From the NCBI GenBank assembly GCA_031421635.1, contig JANOPA010000125.1, positions 1 through 64,000 on the forward strand: a stretch of DNA of 64,000 nt. The letters are read 5' to 3'. Both the position numbers and the translations under genes were made by a program. The DNA is from JAPOKJ01 sp031421635. GTDB taxonomy: Bacteria; Pseudomonadota; Gammaproteobacteria; Burkholderiales; Burkholderiaceae_E. Position 1 is the first letter of the stretch; each line of letters begins with the position of its first letter. Below the pieces are notes generated by a model that was given only the letters and a program-made list of their open reading frames with translations, made no database searches and was not told the DNA's origin. This document shows positions 8,405-18,400 of the stretch, in pieces.

Positions 8405-10090
8405 CTAGTGCATTTCTGAAAGCGGCGTTCCGATCATGTCCGTTTGCACGCTAAAAAGTCGTCCTGAGAGAGGTGCGTTCGCAAGTGCTTCTAACGAAAC
8501 CGAATGCCTGGCTGACGTCACGTAAAGATTCTGCCGGTGTTTGCCCCCAAAAACCAGTCCGGTTGGACAAGGAATCGGAAGTCCAACAACTCGGTCCTGG
8601 CGCCCATCGGGTAAAAATCGCATGGCACACCACCCCTCTTCGAGGCAACTCCAAATGCCACCGCGGCTATCGATTGCTAAACCAGATAGCCGTCCTGACC
8701 CTTTAGGAACGGTGGCCAAACGTCGAGCGATCGTCTGTCCAGGGTGCATCACCATGATATTGCCGGACTCGCGATTGAGCCCGTACAACACCGCTCCCTG
8801 AGGGTCCCAAGCGAGCGCATGAAGCGCTTCATGGAATACCCAACTGGCCTGAGATTTTGTGTCGTCGACGGTTGCCTCCAAACTATCGTCCAAATGATAT
8901 TGCGCAACCCTCCAGCGCTCACTGTCTAAAGGCCAGCAGGCCCAAAGCGTTTGCTTTAAAATTAAATCTTGCCCGCTCCGTACACAAATTGCTTTCGGAG
9001 CATGTCTTGGCCAGCGTTTGAGCGGCAATACCCGTGAGTCTTTGTGCTCAGTGGGCTCAATTTTGGTGGGCCATAAACTATAGCCAGTTTCGCAGGCTAC
9101 GAGAATTTCAGTGTTAAAGTTAACGAGACCATGAATTGGCGCTTCGAGTGCGGCGATCAGGTGGTTTTGTAGACCGTCAAAGACCTGAATCGAAGGCGCC
9201 AAACTATCGGCCCAAAAAAGCAACTTTTCGTCAGCACACCAAACCGGAAACTCGCCACGAAAGGCCCAGGCACTCTCGAGCACCTGTACATCGCGCTGTG
9301 GGCTCGTGCCAGTTTCTGGCGAAAGTTGAGCGCCAATGCGACGTGCGGCTTCGGCAACCTCCTGGCCGAGCGCCTCGATGCGCTCACGGGTCATCCGAAA
9401 GGCAGGACCAGCGACGCTAATCGCACCCCGCAATTCGCCTTGCGCATCGATCACGGCCGCACCCACGCAACGTACACCAGGGACGACTTCCTCGTCGTCA
9501 ATCGACCAGCCTCGGGCGCTTGTAAGTTTGAGTTCGCTCGCTAACCTGCGTCGATCCGTAATGGTTGCGGGGGTGACAGGTTTAAGGTCTAGAGTTTTGA
9601 TCAGGGCATCACGTTTTGCGGGGGCAAGGGCCGCCAGCATAGCCTTTCCCTGGCCCGTGCAGTGTAGAGGTTTGCGCTGACCCAGGGCCGCTTGCGAGCG
9701 CTTGTCATGGACGCCGTCATATCGCTCGATCGAGAGCGTTTCGTGCTCGTCCAAAATGGCCAAATAACTGGTTTCCCCAGTCAAGTCACGCAGCATGCGT
9801 AACTCTGGCGAAGCCGCCAGTACCAAATCTGGCTTGGCATAGGCCTGGCGTGCCAGCTCGAAGCACTTATAGCCTAGTGCGAAGACGCGACGCTTAGGGT
9901 CGTGTCTGAGCATGCCTCGTTCCACCAGCTTCGCAAGTAGGCGATACAGAGTCGTACGCGGCAGGCCTAATAACTTGGAGAGCGAAGCCTGACTCACACC
10001 GTGCGGTTCACGCGCAACGGCATCCAGCACATCCAAGGCTTTTTCGAGTACCGCCGTGCCGTGCCCCATCACGTTTGCATCGCTGCTCAT
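8405..10090 (-). CDS. IclR-type regulator fused to an SMP-30/gluconolactonase-like domain
   Basis: 561 residues from the ATG at 10090, just before the winged helix; the frame is open further upstream into the shared promoter region. Residues about 10-75 are an IclR winged helix (VSQASLSKLLGLPRTTLYRLLAKL), and about 85-255 the IclR effector domain with GQRKPLHCTGQGKAMLAAL. The remaining 290 residues resemble the SMP-30/gluconolactonase beta-propeller: FPVWCADEKLLFWAD, ALAWDPQGAVLYGLN and GLAIDSRGGIW. By my alignment the metal-binding Asn and Asp of catalytic members are replaced by His (HALAWD) and Ser (LSGLAID), which suggests a sensing rather than hydrolytic role. It diverges from the sugar-acid dehydratase at 10243, probably its target. 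Confidence 0.82.
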   Translation of the reverse strand: MSSDANVMGHGTAVLEKALDVLDAVAREPHGVSQASLSKLLGLPRTTLYRLLAKLVERGMLRHDPKRRVFALGYKCFELARQAYAKPDLVLAASPELRMLRDLTGETSYLAILDEHETLSIERYDGVHDKRSQAALGQRKPLHCTGQGKAMLAALAPAKRDALIKTLDLKPVTPATITDRRRLASELKLTSARGWSIDDEEVVPGVRCVGAAVIDAQGELRGAISVAGPAFRMTRERIEALGQEVAEAARRIGAQLSPETGTSPQRDVQVLESAWAFRGEFPVWCADEKLLFWADSLAPSIQVFDGLQNHLIAALEAPIHGLVNFNTEILVACETGYSLWPTKIEPTEHKDSRVLPLKRWPRHAPKAICVRSGQDLILKQTLWACWPLDSERWRVAQYHLDDSLEATVDDTKSQASWVFHEALHALAWDPQGAVLYGLNRESGNIMVMHPGQTIARRLATVPKGSGRLSGLAIDSRGGIWSCLEEGWCAMRFLPDGRQDRVVGLPIPCPTGLVFGGKHRQNLYVTSARHSVSLEALANAPLSGRLFSVQTDMIGTPLSEMH

Positions 10091-10242
10091 AATGACCTGT
10101 ACAAAGTTATTTTTTTCCAGTATGTGGGATTTTACCGATTTAAAAAATGGACTTCGAATTGGCGTTACATTGAGCACTGCCTAAGATCGGGTGCCCCGTG
10201 CACCGCTACAGTGGCTAACCTAGAAATGAGCTTGGAGTAAAA
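10091..10242. promoter_or_regulatory. Divergent promoter region between iclR-type and dehydratase genes
   Basis: 152 bases between two divergent starts. The dehydratase start is preceded by GGAG seven bases upstream. The position suits an IclR-type operator, but I could not pick out a convincing palindrome by eye. Confidence 0.45.
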
Positions 10243-11988
10243 ATGACAATTCCTAAAAAACCCTATGACAGCCTGCGCAGTGCGCGCTGGTTGGCACCGG
10301 ACGACGTGCGCTCCTTTGGCCATCGCTCGCGGGTGATGCAACTGGGGTACGGGCCCGCCGATTGGGTCGGCAAGCCGATCATTGCGATTCTGAATACTTG
10401 GAGCGACATCAATCCTTGTCACGGCCACTTTAAGCAACGAGTAGAGGATGTGAAGCGCGGTGTTTTTCAGGCCGGCGGCTTCCCGATTGAATTGCCAGCA
10501 CTATCGGTCTCGGAGCCCATTGTTAAGCCAACCACGATGTTGTATCGAAACTTGCTGGCCATCGAGGCTGAAGAGCTGATTCGCAGTCACCCGGTAGACG
10601 GTGTCGTGATGATGGGCGGTTGCGACAAGACCACACCCGGTCTCATCATGGGCGCGATAAGTGCCGGAGTACCGGCCATCTACATGCCAGCCGGTCCAAT
10701 GCTGCGCGGCAACTGGAAAGGTAAGGTTTTAGGGTCAGGGTCAGACACTTGGAAGTACTGGGACGAGCGCCGCGCCGGAAAAATCACACCCGAGCAATGG
10801 TTGGAAGTAGAAGGCGGCATTGCGCGCAGCCCGGGTCACTGTATGACGATGGGCACGGCCAGCACCATGACGGGCATTGCCGAAGCCTGTGGGCTCAGCC
10901 TGCCGGGGGCTTCTTCCATCCCTGCCGCCGACGCGAATCATGTACGTATGGCTGCCGACTGTGGTCGCAGAATTGTCGATATGGTGTGGGAGGACCTTAC
11001 CCCCGCCAAGCTCTTGTCGCGAGAGTCGTTCGAGAACGCCATTACCGTTGCCATGGCGATGGGTTGCTCCACCAATGCCATTATTCATTTAGTCGCCATG
11101 TCACGTCGAGCCGGCGCGGCCTGTGCGGTGGGGTTGGATGATTTTGATGCAGCCAGTCGCAAGGTACCCGTCATTGCCAACATTCGCCCAAGTGGTGAAA
11201 CCTATTTGATGGAAGACTTTTATTACGCAGGCGGCATGCTGGCCTTGATGAGTCGGCTGACTGGCCACCTGCATCTGGATGCGATGACCGTGACTGGTCG
11301 AAGCCTTGGTGAAAACATTAAGGGCGCCGAAGTCTATAACGACGATGTGATTCGCCCGATTGAGAATCCCATCTACGCCGAAGGAGCGCTGGCCGTTCTG
11401 AGGGGCAACCTCGCCCCCGACGGTTGCGTGATTAAGCCCAGTGCCTGCGCTCCAAAATATCTTAAACATACTGGTCCAGCCCTAGTGTTTGACGATTACC
11501 CAAGCATGAAAAAGGCCGTGGATGATCCTGATCTCGACGTCACTGCCGAACACATTATGGTGCTTCGTAACGCCGGCCCCCAAGGCGGCCCAGGCATGCC
11601 AGAATGGGGCATGTTACCGATTCCCACCAAGCTGGTGAAGCAAGGGGTGACGGATATGCTCCGCCTCTCCGATTCCCGAATGAGTGGCACCAGTTACGGA
11701 GCCTGCATCTTGCATGTGGCGCCGGAGGCGTATATTGGCGGGCCGCTGGCTTTGGTGAAAACCGGCGATATGATTACCGTCGATGTTCCGGGCCGCACTA
11801 TCCACTTGCAAGTGAGCGATGCGGAGTTGGCGCGCCGCAAAGCCTTGTGGGTTGCACCACCAAAGCGTTATGAACGCGGCTACGGGTGGATGTTCAGTAA
11901 GCACATTATGCAGGCGGATCAGGGCTGTGATTTTGATTACCTAGAAACATCTTTTGGCGCTCCAGTGCCGGAGCCTGATATTTTTTAA
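10243..11988 (+). CDS. IlvD/Edd-family sugar-acid dehydratase, L-arabinonate dehydratase type
   Basis: 581 residues. These enzymes use an Fe-S cluster and Mg2+ to dehydrate sugar acids to 2-keto-3-deoxy acids. The three cluster cysteines are Cys59 (NPCHGH), Cys127 (GGCDKT) and Cys200 (GHCMTMGTA), the same numbering as I recall for the characterised L-arabinonate dehydratase of Rhizobium. The catalytic Ser block SDSRMSGTSYG is present near residue 480. The length (about 580) also fits this pentonate branch rather than the longer phosphogluconate dehydratase. The product probably enters a non-phosphorylated pentose or hexose acid pathway in the cytoplasm. Transcription probably depends on the divergent IclR/SMP-30 regulator. 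The exact sugar acid (arabinonate, xylonate, fuconate, galactonate) cannot be fixed from sequence. Confidence 0.88.
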   Translation: MTIPKKPYDSLRSARWLAPDDVRSFGHRSRVMQLGYGPADWVGKPIIAILNTWSDINPCHGHFKQRVEDVKRGVFQAGGFPIELPALSVSEPIVKPTTMLYRNLLAIEAEELIRSHPVDGVVMMGGCDKTTPGLIMGAISAGVPAIYMPAGPMLRGNWKGKVLGSGSDTWKYWDERRAGKITPEQWLEVEGGIARSPGHCMTMGTASTMTGIAEACGLSLPGASSIPAADANHVRMAADCGRRIVDMVWEDLTPAKLLSRESFENAITVAMAMGCSTNAIIHLVAMSRRAGAACAVGLDDFDAASRKVPVIANIRPSGETYLMEDFYYAGGMLALMSRLTGHLHLDAMTVTGRSLGENIKGAEVYNDDVIRPIENPIYAEGALAVLRGNLAPDGCVIKPSACAPKYLKHTGPALVFDDYPSMKKAVDDPDLDVTAEHIMVLRNAGPQGGPGMPEWGMLPIPTKLVKQGVTDMLRLSDSRMSGTSYGACILHVAPEAYIGGPLALVKTGDMITVDVPGRTIHLQVSDAELARRKALWVAPPKRYERGYGWMFSKHIMQADQGCDFDYLETSFGAPVPEPDIF

Positions 11989-12019
11989 ACCAATATAATT
12001 TTTAAGGAGATCGAGGCCA

Positions 12020-13273
12020 ATGAACTCGCTGAACGATTTAATAGCGGATCTCAAACGGCCCGATATCTGGGAGGAAATCGCAGGCCTAGTGTTTGCAATA
12101 GTTCTGGCTTATTTCATCACGTGGTGGGTGAGTCGGCGCTGGTCGAGCCATCAAAGCAAGGTGTCACTTAGTGAATCGGTGTGGCTGGGCAGCCGAGTCA
12201 TTGATGGTGTGATGTTTCCCTTAATGGCTCTAGGCACCGCCTATACTGCGAGCCGCATCGTCGGCCAATGGCAGCCCTTGTCTCTGCTCAAAGTAGCGGT
12301 ACCCATTCTTCTGGCTCTAGTGGCCATACGCCTACTCTCACGCACCTTCGCGCTAAGTTTCCCAAGCTCGCTGCTGGCTGCAATGAGCGAGCGTATGTTC
12401 TCATGGATGGTATGGATCGCGGTGGTCCTTTGGGTCACGGGCTTGCTGCCCACGGTGTCGGACGAGCTGGCCGATATCGAGTTTCCTGTGGGAAGTAGCA
12501 AGATCAATTTACGTAGTGTGCTGGCCGGTGCACTCTCGGCCGGTGCAGTCATTGTCGTCACTTTGTGGTTTTCAGCCTTAATCGAACGCAGAGTGTTGCG
12601 CGGCGCGGTCGAAGATTTATCGGTTCGCAAGATTATGGCCAGCGGCATTCGTGCCGCCTTGGTTTTGATCGGTGTGCTGATTGCCTTGAATGCAGTTGGT
12701 ATTGACCTGAGTGCACTATCAGTCATGGGTGGCGCTCTCGGTATCGGTATCGGCCTAGGGCTGCAAGGACTGGCCGCCAATTATGTCAGCGGCTTCGTGA
12801 TTCTCTTCGAGCGTTCGATTCGCATTGGTGACTATGTGCGAGCCGATGATTTTCAAGGCACAGTGAAGGATATCTTTACTCGTTACACCTTGATTCAAAA
12901 CCTGAATGGCGTTGAAGCTATCGTGCCCAATCTAAAACTCACCACCTCCCGGGTTGAAAACCTTGAGCAGCTCAGCCCGAAGGAATGTTTGGCCTGCAAC
13001 CTGACGGTCGCTTACGGCTGCGACATTGAAGCGGTTCAAAAGCTATTACTCGAAGCGTCGGTGCAGAACCCTCGAGTGTTGAGATCTCCAGCCCCTGAAA
13101 TCTATGTGCACGCACTGGCTTTGCAGGGCATCGAACTACAGATTTCCTTTTGGGTAGCAGACCCTCAAAATGGTCAGCAAAATATCCGCAGCGCCATTAA
13201 CGTGGCCGCTCTGAAGACGCTGGCAGCGCATGGGGTCGATATGGTGGCGGGGCCCCGAAAAGTGTCCGGGTAG
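12020..13273 (+). CDS. Mechanosensitive channel, MscS family
   Basis: 417 residues, 31 bases after the dehydratase stop and preceded by AAGGAG. There are about five hydrophobic segments (near residues 20-37, 60-80, 92-108, 127-147 and 170-190), then a sixth at about 210-232. The pore helix and MscS signature follow at about 235-275 (GGALGIGIGLGLQGLAANY, then ERSIRIGDYV). The last 130 residues form the cytoplasmic beta and alpha/beta domains. Such channels open under membrane tension to release solutes on osmotic downshift. It may be read through from the dehydratase promoter, but a functional link is not evident. Confidence 0.92.
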   Translation: MNSLNDLIADLKRPDIWEEIAGLVFAIVLAYFITWWVSRRWSSHQSKVSLSESVWLGSRVIDGVMFPLMALGTAYTASRIVGQWQPLSLLKVAVPILLALVAIRLLSRTFALSFPSSLLAAMSERMFSWMVWIAVVLWVTGLLPTVSDELADIEFPVGSSKINLRSVLAGALSAGAVIVVTLWFSALIERRVLRGAVEDLSVRKIMASGIRAALVLIGVLIALNAVGIDLSALSVMGGALGIGIGLGLQGLAANYVSGFVILFERSIRIGDYVRADDFQGTVKDIFTRYTLIQNLNGVEAIVPNLKLTTSRVENLEQLSPKECLACNLTVAYGCDIEAVQKLLLEASVQNPRVLRSPAPEIYVHALALQGIELQISFWVADPQNGQQNIRSAINVAALKTLAAHGVDMVAGPRKVSG

Positions 13274-13291
13274 GTTTTTCCGTGTAGTTTT

Positions 13292-13678
13292 TTATTCGTA
13301 CTTGTTTCCCGCGCTTGCTCGAATTGGGTGAGTGTCATAGATGAGATCCAGGTAGCGTACTTTGTCGCTACCCGGATCGAACGTGAATAGGTCCATGACT
13401 TTGAAAGTAATAAGGGTCCCGTCGCGCACGGTCCAATCATACTTAAAATAGGCAGTTGCGTGATGTTGATTGGAGTCGCTCAGAAAAATGTCGATAGGAG
13501 TGATGACATTCAGGCTTGAAGCCTCGCCGAGGCGGTCAAAGAATGCGCTTGCTTCCATCTCCCCTAAAAATGGCGATTTGACCTTCCCTCCAGGCGCAAA
13601 CATGGCCTTGATCGTCCGTTAGTCGCTCTGGCCTAAAGCTTCCATGTAGGTTGTCAGGATGGCGGTATAAGAGAGCAT
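13292..13678 (-). pseudogene. NTF2/SnoaL-like protein interrupted by an in-frame TAA
   Basis: The frame from an ATG at 13678 reads MLSYTAILTTYMEALGQSD, meets TAA at 13621-13619, then continues RTIKAMFAPGG and on to 13292 without further stops. The two parts together are the size and pattern of a SnoaL/NTF2-like polyketide-cyclase-type fold of about 128 residues (N-terminal helix, then beta sheet with 'Y-KY-W-VRDG'). A single base change, for example TAC to TAA, explains the break. Translation could also restart at the ATG at 13603 and give a 103-residue protein without the first helix. A sequencing error is possible. Convergent with the mscS gene, 18 bases apart. Confidence 0.6.
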
Positions 13679-13847
13679 GTAGTATGTACCTACAGTGAAA
13701 AGGCAAATATAACTCGTTATCGTGTAGTGCATAGGTCATTTCGGCCACTAGTGCCTTTGACCGCCCATCTCCCGCCAGGACGTTTTCGTCGGACCAAGCC
13801 GTCTACTGACCATGTCGGTACGCAATACTCGTCCAAAGTACAGGTGT

Positions 13848-14210
13848 ATGAGTATTCTTTCAATTTTCAATAGTGTGTTCGAGCCACGCACAGTCATGGC
13901 GATGGGGAGTGTGGTCGGCCTGATCAAGGCGGCAATGCTCTTGCTGCAAGCCGCGTCGGACAACCCTTTTGCTCCCGAGACGCTTCTGGCCGTCATGGTC
14001 TCCACCGCGTGTTTCGTGGCCGGGGCGAAACTCTTATTAAATTGGCTGACGAGCCTCTATACCGCGCAAAGCATAGCGGTCGCCACCGCGTCATCACCGA
14101 AGGCGAACTTCTGGTGCCGGTTTAAATCGGTAGTAGCGTGGGCCCAAAACTCGAGCCCCAAACTCAAACCCCAAACTCAAGCCACAAATCGCAGATCCAA
14201 GTCGCCGTGA
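13848..14210 (+). CDS. Possible small membrane protein of unknown function
   Basis: About 120 residues from the ATG at 13848 (an in-frame ATG at 13812 adds 12). Two hydrophobic stretches (about residues 17-36 and 45-68) look like transmembrane helices, followed by a basic, polar tail. I recognise no family. The 3' end overlaps the tail of the cupin gene on the other strand by 34 bases, and the ribosome-binding site is weak, so this may be a chance frame. Kept because the hydrophobic pattern is coherent. Confidence 0.35.
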   Translation: MSILSIFNSVFEPRTVMAMGSVVGLIKAAMLLLQAASDNPFAPETLLAVMVSTACFVAGAKLLLNWLTSLYTAQSIAVATASSPKANFWCRFKSVVAWAQNSSPKLKPQTQATNRRSKSP

Positions 14211-14878
14211 GCAAAGAGAACGACGCCAGTATCGGTGCGAGTCACCAGATGCTGGCTTCCACCTTTTGCAAGTTGATAGTCGCCCTCACGCAGTAGTGTG
14301 TCATCCAGGTAAAGCTCGCCTTGCACCATGAAGCACTCTTCGTCATGGTGATGGCTGTGATGCGGTACCTCGGCATTAGGTTCGGTGAGGTACAACATGG
14401 CGGCCTGCCCGTCGCGCTGCCACATGACCCGTCGTCGTATTCCTGGGGCATAATCCGGCCACTTGTCGCAGGCGTCGATCATTGAAAAAGGCGCTTCGGT
14501 CATGCTTTTTGAGGCCAAAGATTCTCGAACAAAAACTAAGGCACCAGTGGTGGATTCGCAATAGTATTTCGAAAATTCCCTGGGCATAATTTTGTAGTCT
14601 CGATCCGTGAGCATTTCACCATCGATGGTGAGATCGCCCGACAGAACGAGCCATTCCCGGTCGGCGGACCCTTCGCATAAAGCACCGCTTGAACTTTCCG
14701 CCGCGACACTTAGATGAGCACCGGCGCTAAACTCCAGCAAGCTTACGCGAAGGGGCTCGCCAATTCGTGGCGCTAAGGTATCACCGGTATAAAGAACTTT
14801 CGCTGAGACGCCCACGGAGACTTGTGTCCGTGATACAAGATTGGCACGCGCGAGTAATTTGTCTTTAATAGTTTTCAT
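14177..14878 (-). CDS. Two-cupin (ChrR-like) protein
   Basis: 233 residues with two cupin modules. The first (about 45-125) has the cupin strand order but few His ligands (CEGSADREWLVLSGDLTIDG). The second (about 150-225) has a dense metal-binding motif, VPHHSHHHDEECFMVQGEL, then a second motif near LVTRTDTGVVLFAHGD. This layout resembles ChrR-type anti-sigma cupin folds and small dioxygenase-like cupins, but there is no sigma-factor gene beside it and no N-terminal anti-sigma helix. Function is unknown; metal binding by the C-terminal module is likely. It diverges from the Lrp/AsnC-type gene at 15048. Confidence 0.7.
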   Translation of the reverse strand: MKTIKDKLLARANLVSRTQVSVGVSAKVLYTGDTLAPRIGEPLRVSLLEFSAGAHLSVAAESSSGALCEGSADREWLVLSGDLTIDGEMLTDRDYKIMPREFSKYYCESTTGALVFVRESLASKSMTEAPFSMIDACDKWPDYAPGIRRRVMWQRDGQAAMLYLTEPNAEVPHHSHHHDEECFMVQGELYLDDTLLREGDYQLAKGGSQHLVTRTDTGVVLFAHGDLDLRFVA

Positions 14879-15047
14879 TTTTCACTGGCACAGTTACGAA
14901 GTATTCATAATGAGTGGAGTTTAGCGGGTTCGCTCAGGCCCCAATTTGCGCTCACTCAGTATTGTGAACCAAATTCGAAGGGCGATTTATGGAACACCAC
15001 ACTGCTCTCCAACGAAGAACTTTGCAATTTTATAAGAAAATTCCGAT

Positions 15048-15467
15048 ATGGACGATACCGACCGCGAGTTAATTGCTATGCTGCGGCGCAACGCTCGCCT
15101 ACCAGTCGCAACCTTGGCTGAAAAGCTCAAGCTCGCCCGTGGCACGATTACTAGTCGGCTACGTAAACTGGAGGACGAGCAGGTGATCGTGGGCTATTCG
15201 GTTCGACTAAGGCCAGATGCTGAGCCCAATCAAATCCGAGCGTGGATGAGTGTTTTAGTTGAAGGCAATCAAACCCGCGCCGTGGTGGCAAGTCTGCTGG
15301 GTGAACCTGGTATCGAAGCGATCCACGATACCAACGGCCGATGGGATTTACTTGCTGAAATTCGCGCCGAATCTATGGCTGAGCTATCTAATGTGTTGGA
15401 GCGGGTGCGCCTGATCAAAGGCATCAGCACGACGGAAACTAATATCCTCTTGGCCAGCTATCGCTAG
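15048..15467 (+). CDS. Lrp/AsnC-family transcriptional regulator
   Basis: 139 residues. The winged helix is at residues 1-55 (DDTDRELIAMLRRNARLPV, then LKLARGTITSRLRKLE) and the RAM/effector domain at about 65-139, the usual length for a short Lrp/AsnC protein. It is convergent with putA (tail to tail, 31 bases apart), and the putA/ornithine cyclodeaminase pair is the nearest amino-acid gene set. Lrp-type regulators (PutR, BkdR types) often activate putA in response to proline, so it is the likely regulator of that pair. PutA here lacks its own DNA-binding domain, which supports the idea of a separate regulator. Confidence 0.9.
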   Translation: MDDTDRELIAMLRRNARLPVATLAEKLKLARGTITSRLRKLEDEQVIVGYSVRLRPDAEPNQIRAWMSVLVEGNQTRAVVASLLGEPGIEAIHDTNGRWDLLAEIRAESMAELSNVLERVRLIKGISTTETNILLASYR

Positions 15468-15498
15468 TCGAATACCTCTCGTGATGCTCGTCCGATAC

Positions 15499-18400
15499 TT
15501 AGCCGATCATCATTAAACTAGCGTTGCCCCCGGCTGCCGCAGTATTAATGCTGATCGAACGTTCAACCACGAGTCGTTCCAGCGACACAGGGCTGCTCTC
15601 GAAGGAAACCCTCGTCAGACCCACCATCGGGCCGGGTCGTTCGGCCAAGCGTCTCATTTGAATCAATTGCTCTTCATCCGTACCGCTGAAGAGCGCTGCA
15701 TCGATTGAAACTGCGTTGGCCAAGGGGTCGTATTCAAGCGTAATCTTTTCGGCGAGCGAAGCCGGGAGACTGGCGCGCAAAGCTCGCTGGCTTGACGGCC
15801 AAACCGCCTGACTCCCTACCGCCATCACACATGCCAACTGGTACAACCAAGTCTGCTCAATCGATTCTGCTGTTCGAGAGGGTGCCTCGGCAACAAGGCA
15901 AGCGATAGCGTTTCGTGGCATGAGGCTGTAGCGATTGGATTCACCGGTCGGACCTGGAAGATCCATTGAAAAACCGGTTAGGGGTAAAGCCTCATCGCAA
16001 TACTTCACCACGTGGTCGAAGTCTTTGTTCTTCGCATACTTCCTGAGCTCACCTAGGGTCGCGGGCACTTTCACCCCGGAGAGGACCGTGTTCTCAGTGA
16101 GAAATTTCAAAGCATCACCGGGTCGTTGCCTCAGTAGCCGCAACATGTAAAGTGGACCTCCGGCCTTGGGGCCTGTTCCCGAAAGACCTTCGCCTCCAAA
16201 AGGTTGCACACCCACCACCGCGCCCACCATGTTGCGATTCACGTACACATTGCCCGCCGCGATGTTGGTGCACACCTTGTGCACAGTCTCGTCAATACGT
16301 GTATGGACTCCAAAGGTTAAACCATAGCCCAAGCCGTTAATTTGCGCGAGCAAATCATCCAGTGATGTTCTGGCATAACGAACAATGTGCAATACCGGTC
16401 CAAACACCTCGCGCTTGAGTACCGAAAGCGAGCCGATCTCGATGATATGGGGAGGCAAGAAATGGTCGTTTCCTTCTTTTGAAGAATAACTCTCCCAAAC
16501 TTTTGCCCCCTGGGCTCGCATGTCGCGAATGTGAGCTTCAATGTTTAGCTTCGCTGAGGCGTCGATCAGGGGGCCAATATCAGTGTTCAGCTCCTCCGGG
16601 CGTCCAATTTTCCATTCTTGAATAGCCCCTTTGATCATGGCGATCAGACGATCCGCAATTTCTTCTTGCACACACAAGACACGAAGCGCCGAACAACGCT
16701 GGCCTGCGCTGTCGAAAGCCGAAATGAGCACATCTTGGCAGACCTGTTCGATGAGCGCAGAGGAATCGACCAGCATGCAATTTTGGCCGCCGGTTTCGGC
16801 GATGAGTGGAACGGGTTGGCCGTTGGAAAGTAAGCGGGGGGACAAGGTTCGCTGCAATATTTTGGCAATCTCAAATGAACCAGTAAAGACCACGCCTTGA
16901 ACCCGCGGGTCGCTCACCAGAGCTGCGCCGACGGTTTCTCCTGGCCCCGGCAAAAACTGCAAGGCGCTCAATGGCACGCCTGAGTCATGCAATATGCGCA
17001 CCATCGCGAAGGCAATCAATGGCGTTTGTTCCGCCGGTTTGGCGAGCACGACATTGCCCGCCGCAAGCGCTGCTGCAACTTGTCCGGTAAAGATTGCCAA
17101 GGGGAAGTTCCAGGGACTAATACAGGCTACGGGGCCTAATGGACGGTAGCTTATATTGTCAAAATGCTGCTCGGCAAGTGCAGCGTAGTAGCGCAGAAAA
17201 TCGATGGCTTCGCGAATTTCTGAGATTGCATTGTTACGAGTTTTTCCTGCCTCACGAATTAACAACGCCATCATCGTTAGTCTTTGCCCATGCAGCATTT
17301 GTGCTGCGCGGCGCAATGTGCGGGCGCGCTCGCCTGGCTTAACTTGAGACCATAGCCCGGCATAGTCGTTGGCTGTGCTCAATGCTGCTCCCACCTGGTT
17401 CAAGGTGGCGTCCTGTAACCAGCCCACGGTGTCGGATCTGTCGGCTGGATTAAGAATGGCGTGGACGTGGGCGTGGTGCGCTGCCGTCTCGGCCATTGGC
17501 TCGTCTAGTAGCTTAGAAGCGATCGCATCACCGTTGTTGTGGCGATCATAAAGTAGCGGTCGAGCTTGAACCTGCGCTGTTCGGCTAGACTGAATGGCTT
17601 CCTCAATCGCGAGAAGGTCCGATTCATCACTTAGATCTAGGCCTGGCGAATTCTCTCGGTCGGAATAGAGTTGTGAGGGTGGGCTAATTCGGAGATGAGC
17701 GGCGCCGAGTACCCCTTCCTTGGTTGCCATGTTTTCAATAAGCCTGAGCGGGTCTTCAATCAGCTCTTCCAAAGGGATTAGATCATTAGCAATGCGATTG
17801 ACAAATGAGGTGTTGGCGCCATTCTCGAGCAGCCGTCGTACCAAATAGGCGAGCAGAGTTTCGTGAGGTCCCACGGGTGCATAAATGCGACAAGGCCGGG
17901 CGAGCTTACCGTCGACTATTGTGCCGACGACTTGCTCATAGAGTGCTTCCCCCATGCCGTGTAAGCATTGAAATTCGTACTGACCTGGGTAGAAATCGCG
18001 TCCCGCCAGGGTGTGGATGCCGGCTAAGGTCTGGGCATTGTGAGTGGCGAATTGGGGAAAAAACGCCTGGGGCGAAGCCAGGAGCTTCTTGGCACAGACC
18101 ACATAGGCAATATCGGTATAAGCTTTGCGGGTATAAACGGGATAGCCCCTTAGGCCATCAATTTGAGCCCGTTTTATTTCGCTGTCCCAATAGGCTCCTT
18201 TGACGAGGCGAATCATCAAACGGTGCTGGCTGCGCAGTGCCAGATCTAAAAGCCAGTCAATTAGAAAGGGACAGCGTTTTTGGTAAGCCTGGATGACAAA
18301 GCCGATGCCGTTCCAACCCTTCAGACTTTGCTCAAAACAAAGGCGTTCCAGGAGATCTAGAGAGAGGTCTAGTCGGTCCGCCTCTTCGGCGTCGATGTTT

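Noticed and set aside
13536..13748. 70-codon minus frame upstream of the broken NTF2-like gene
   Set aside because: It overlaps the true frame of the broken gene, which explains this region better.
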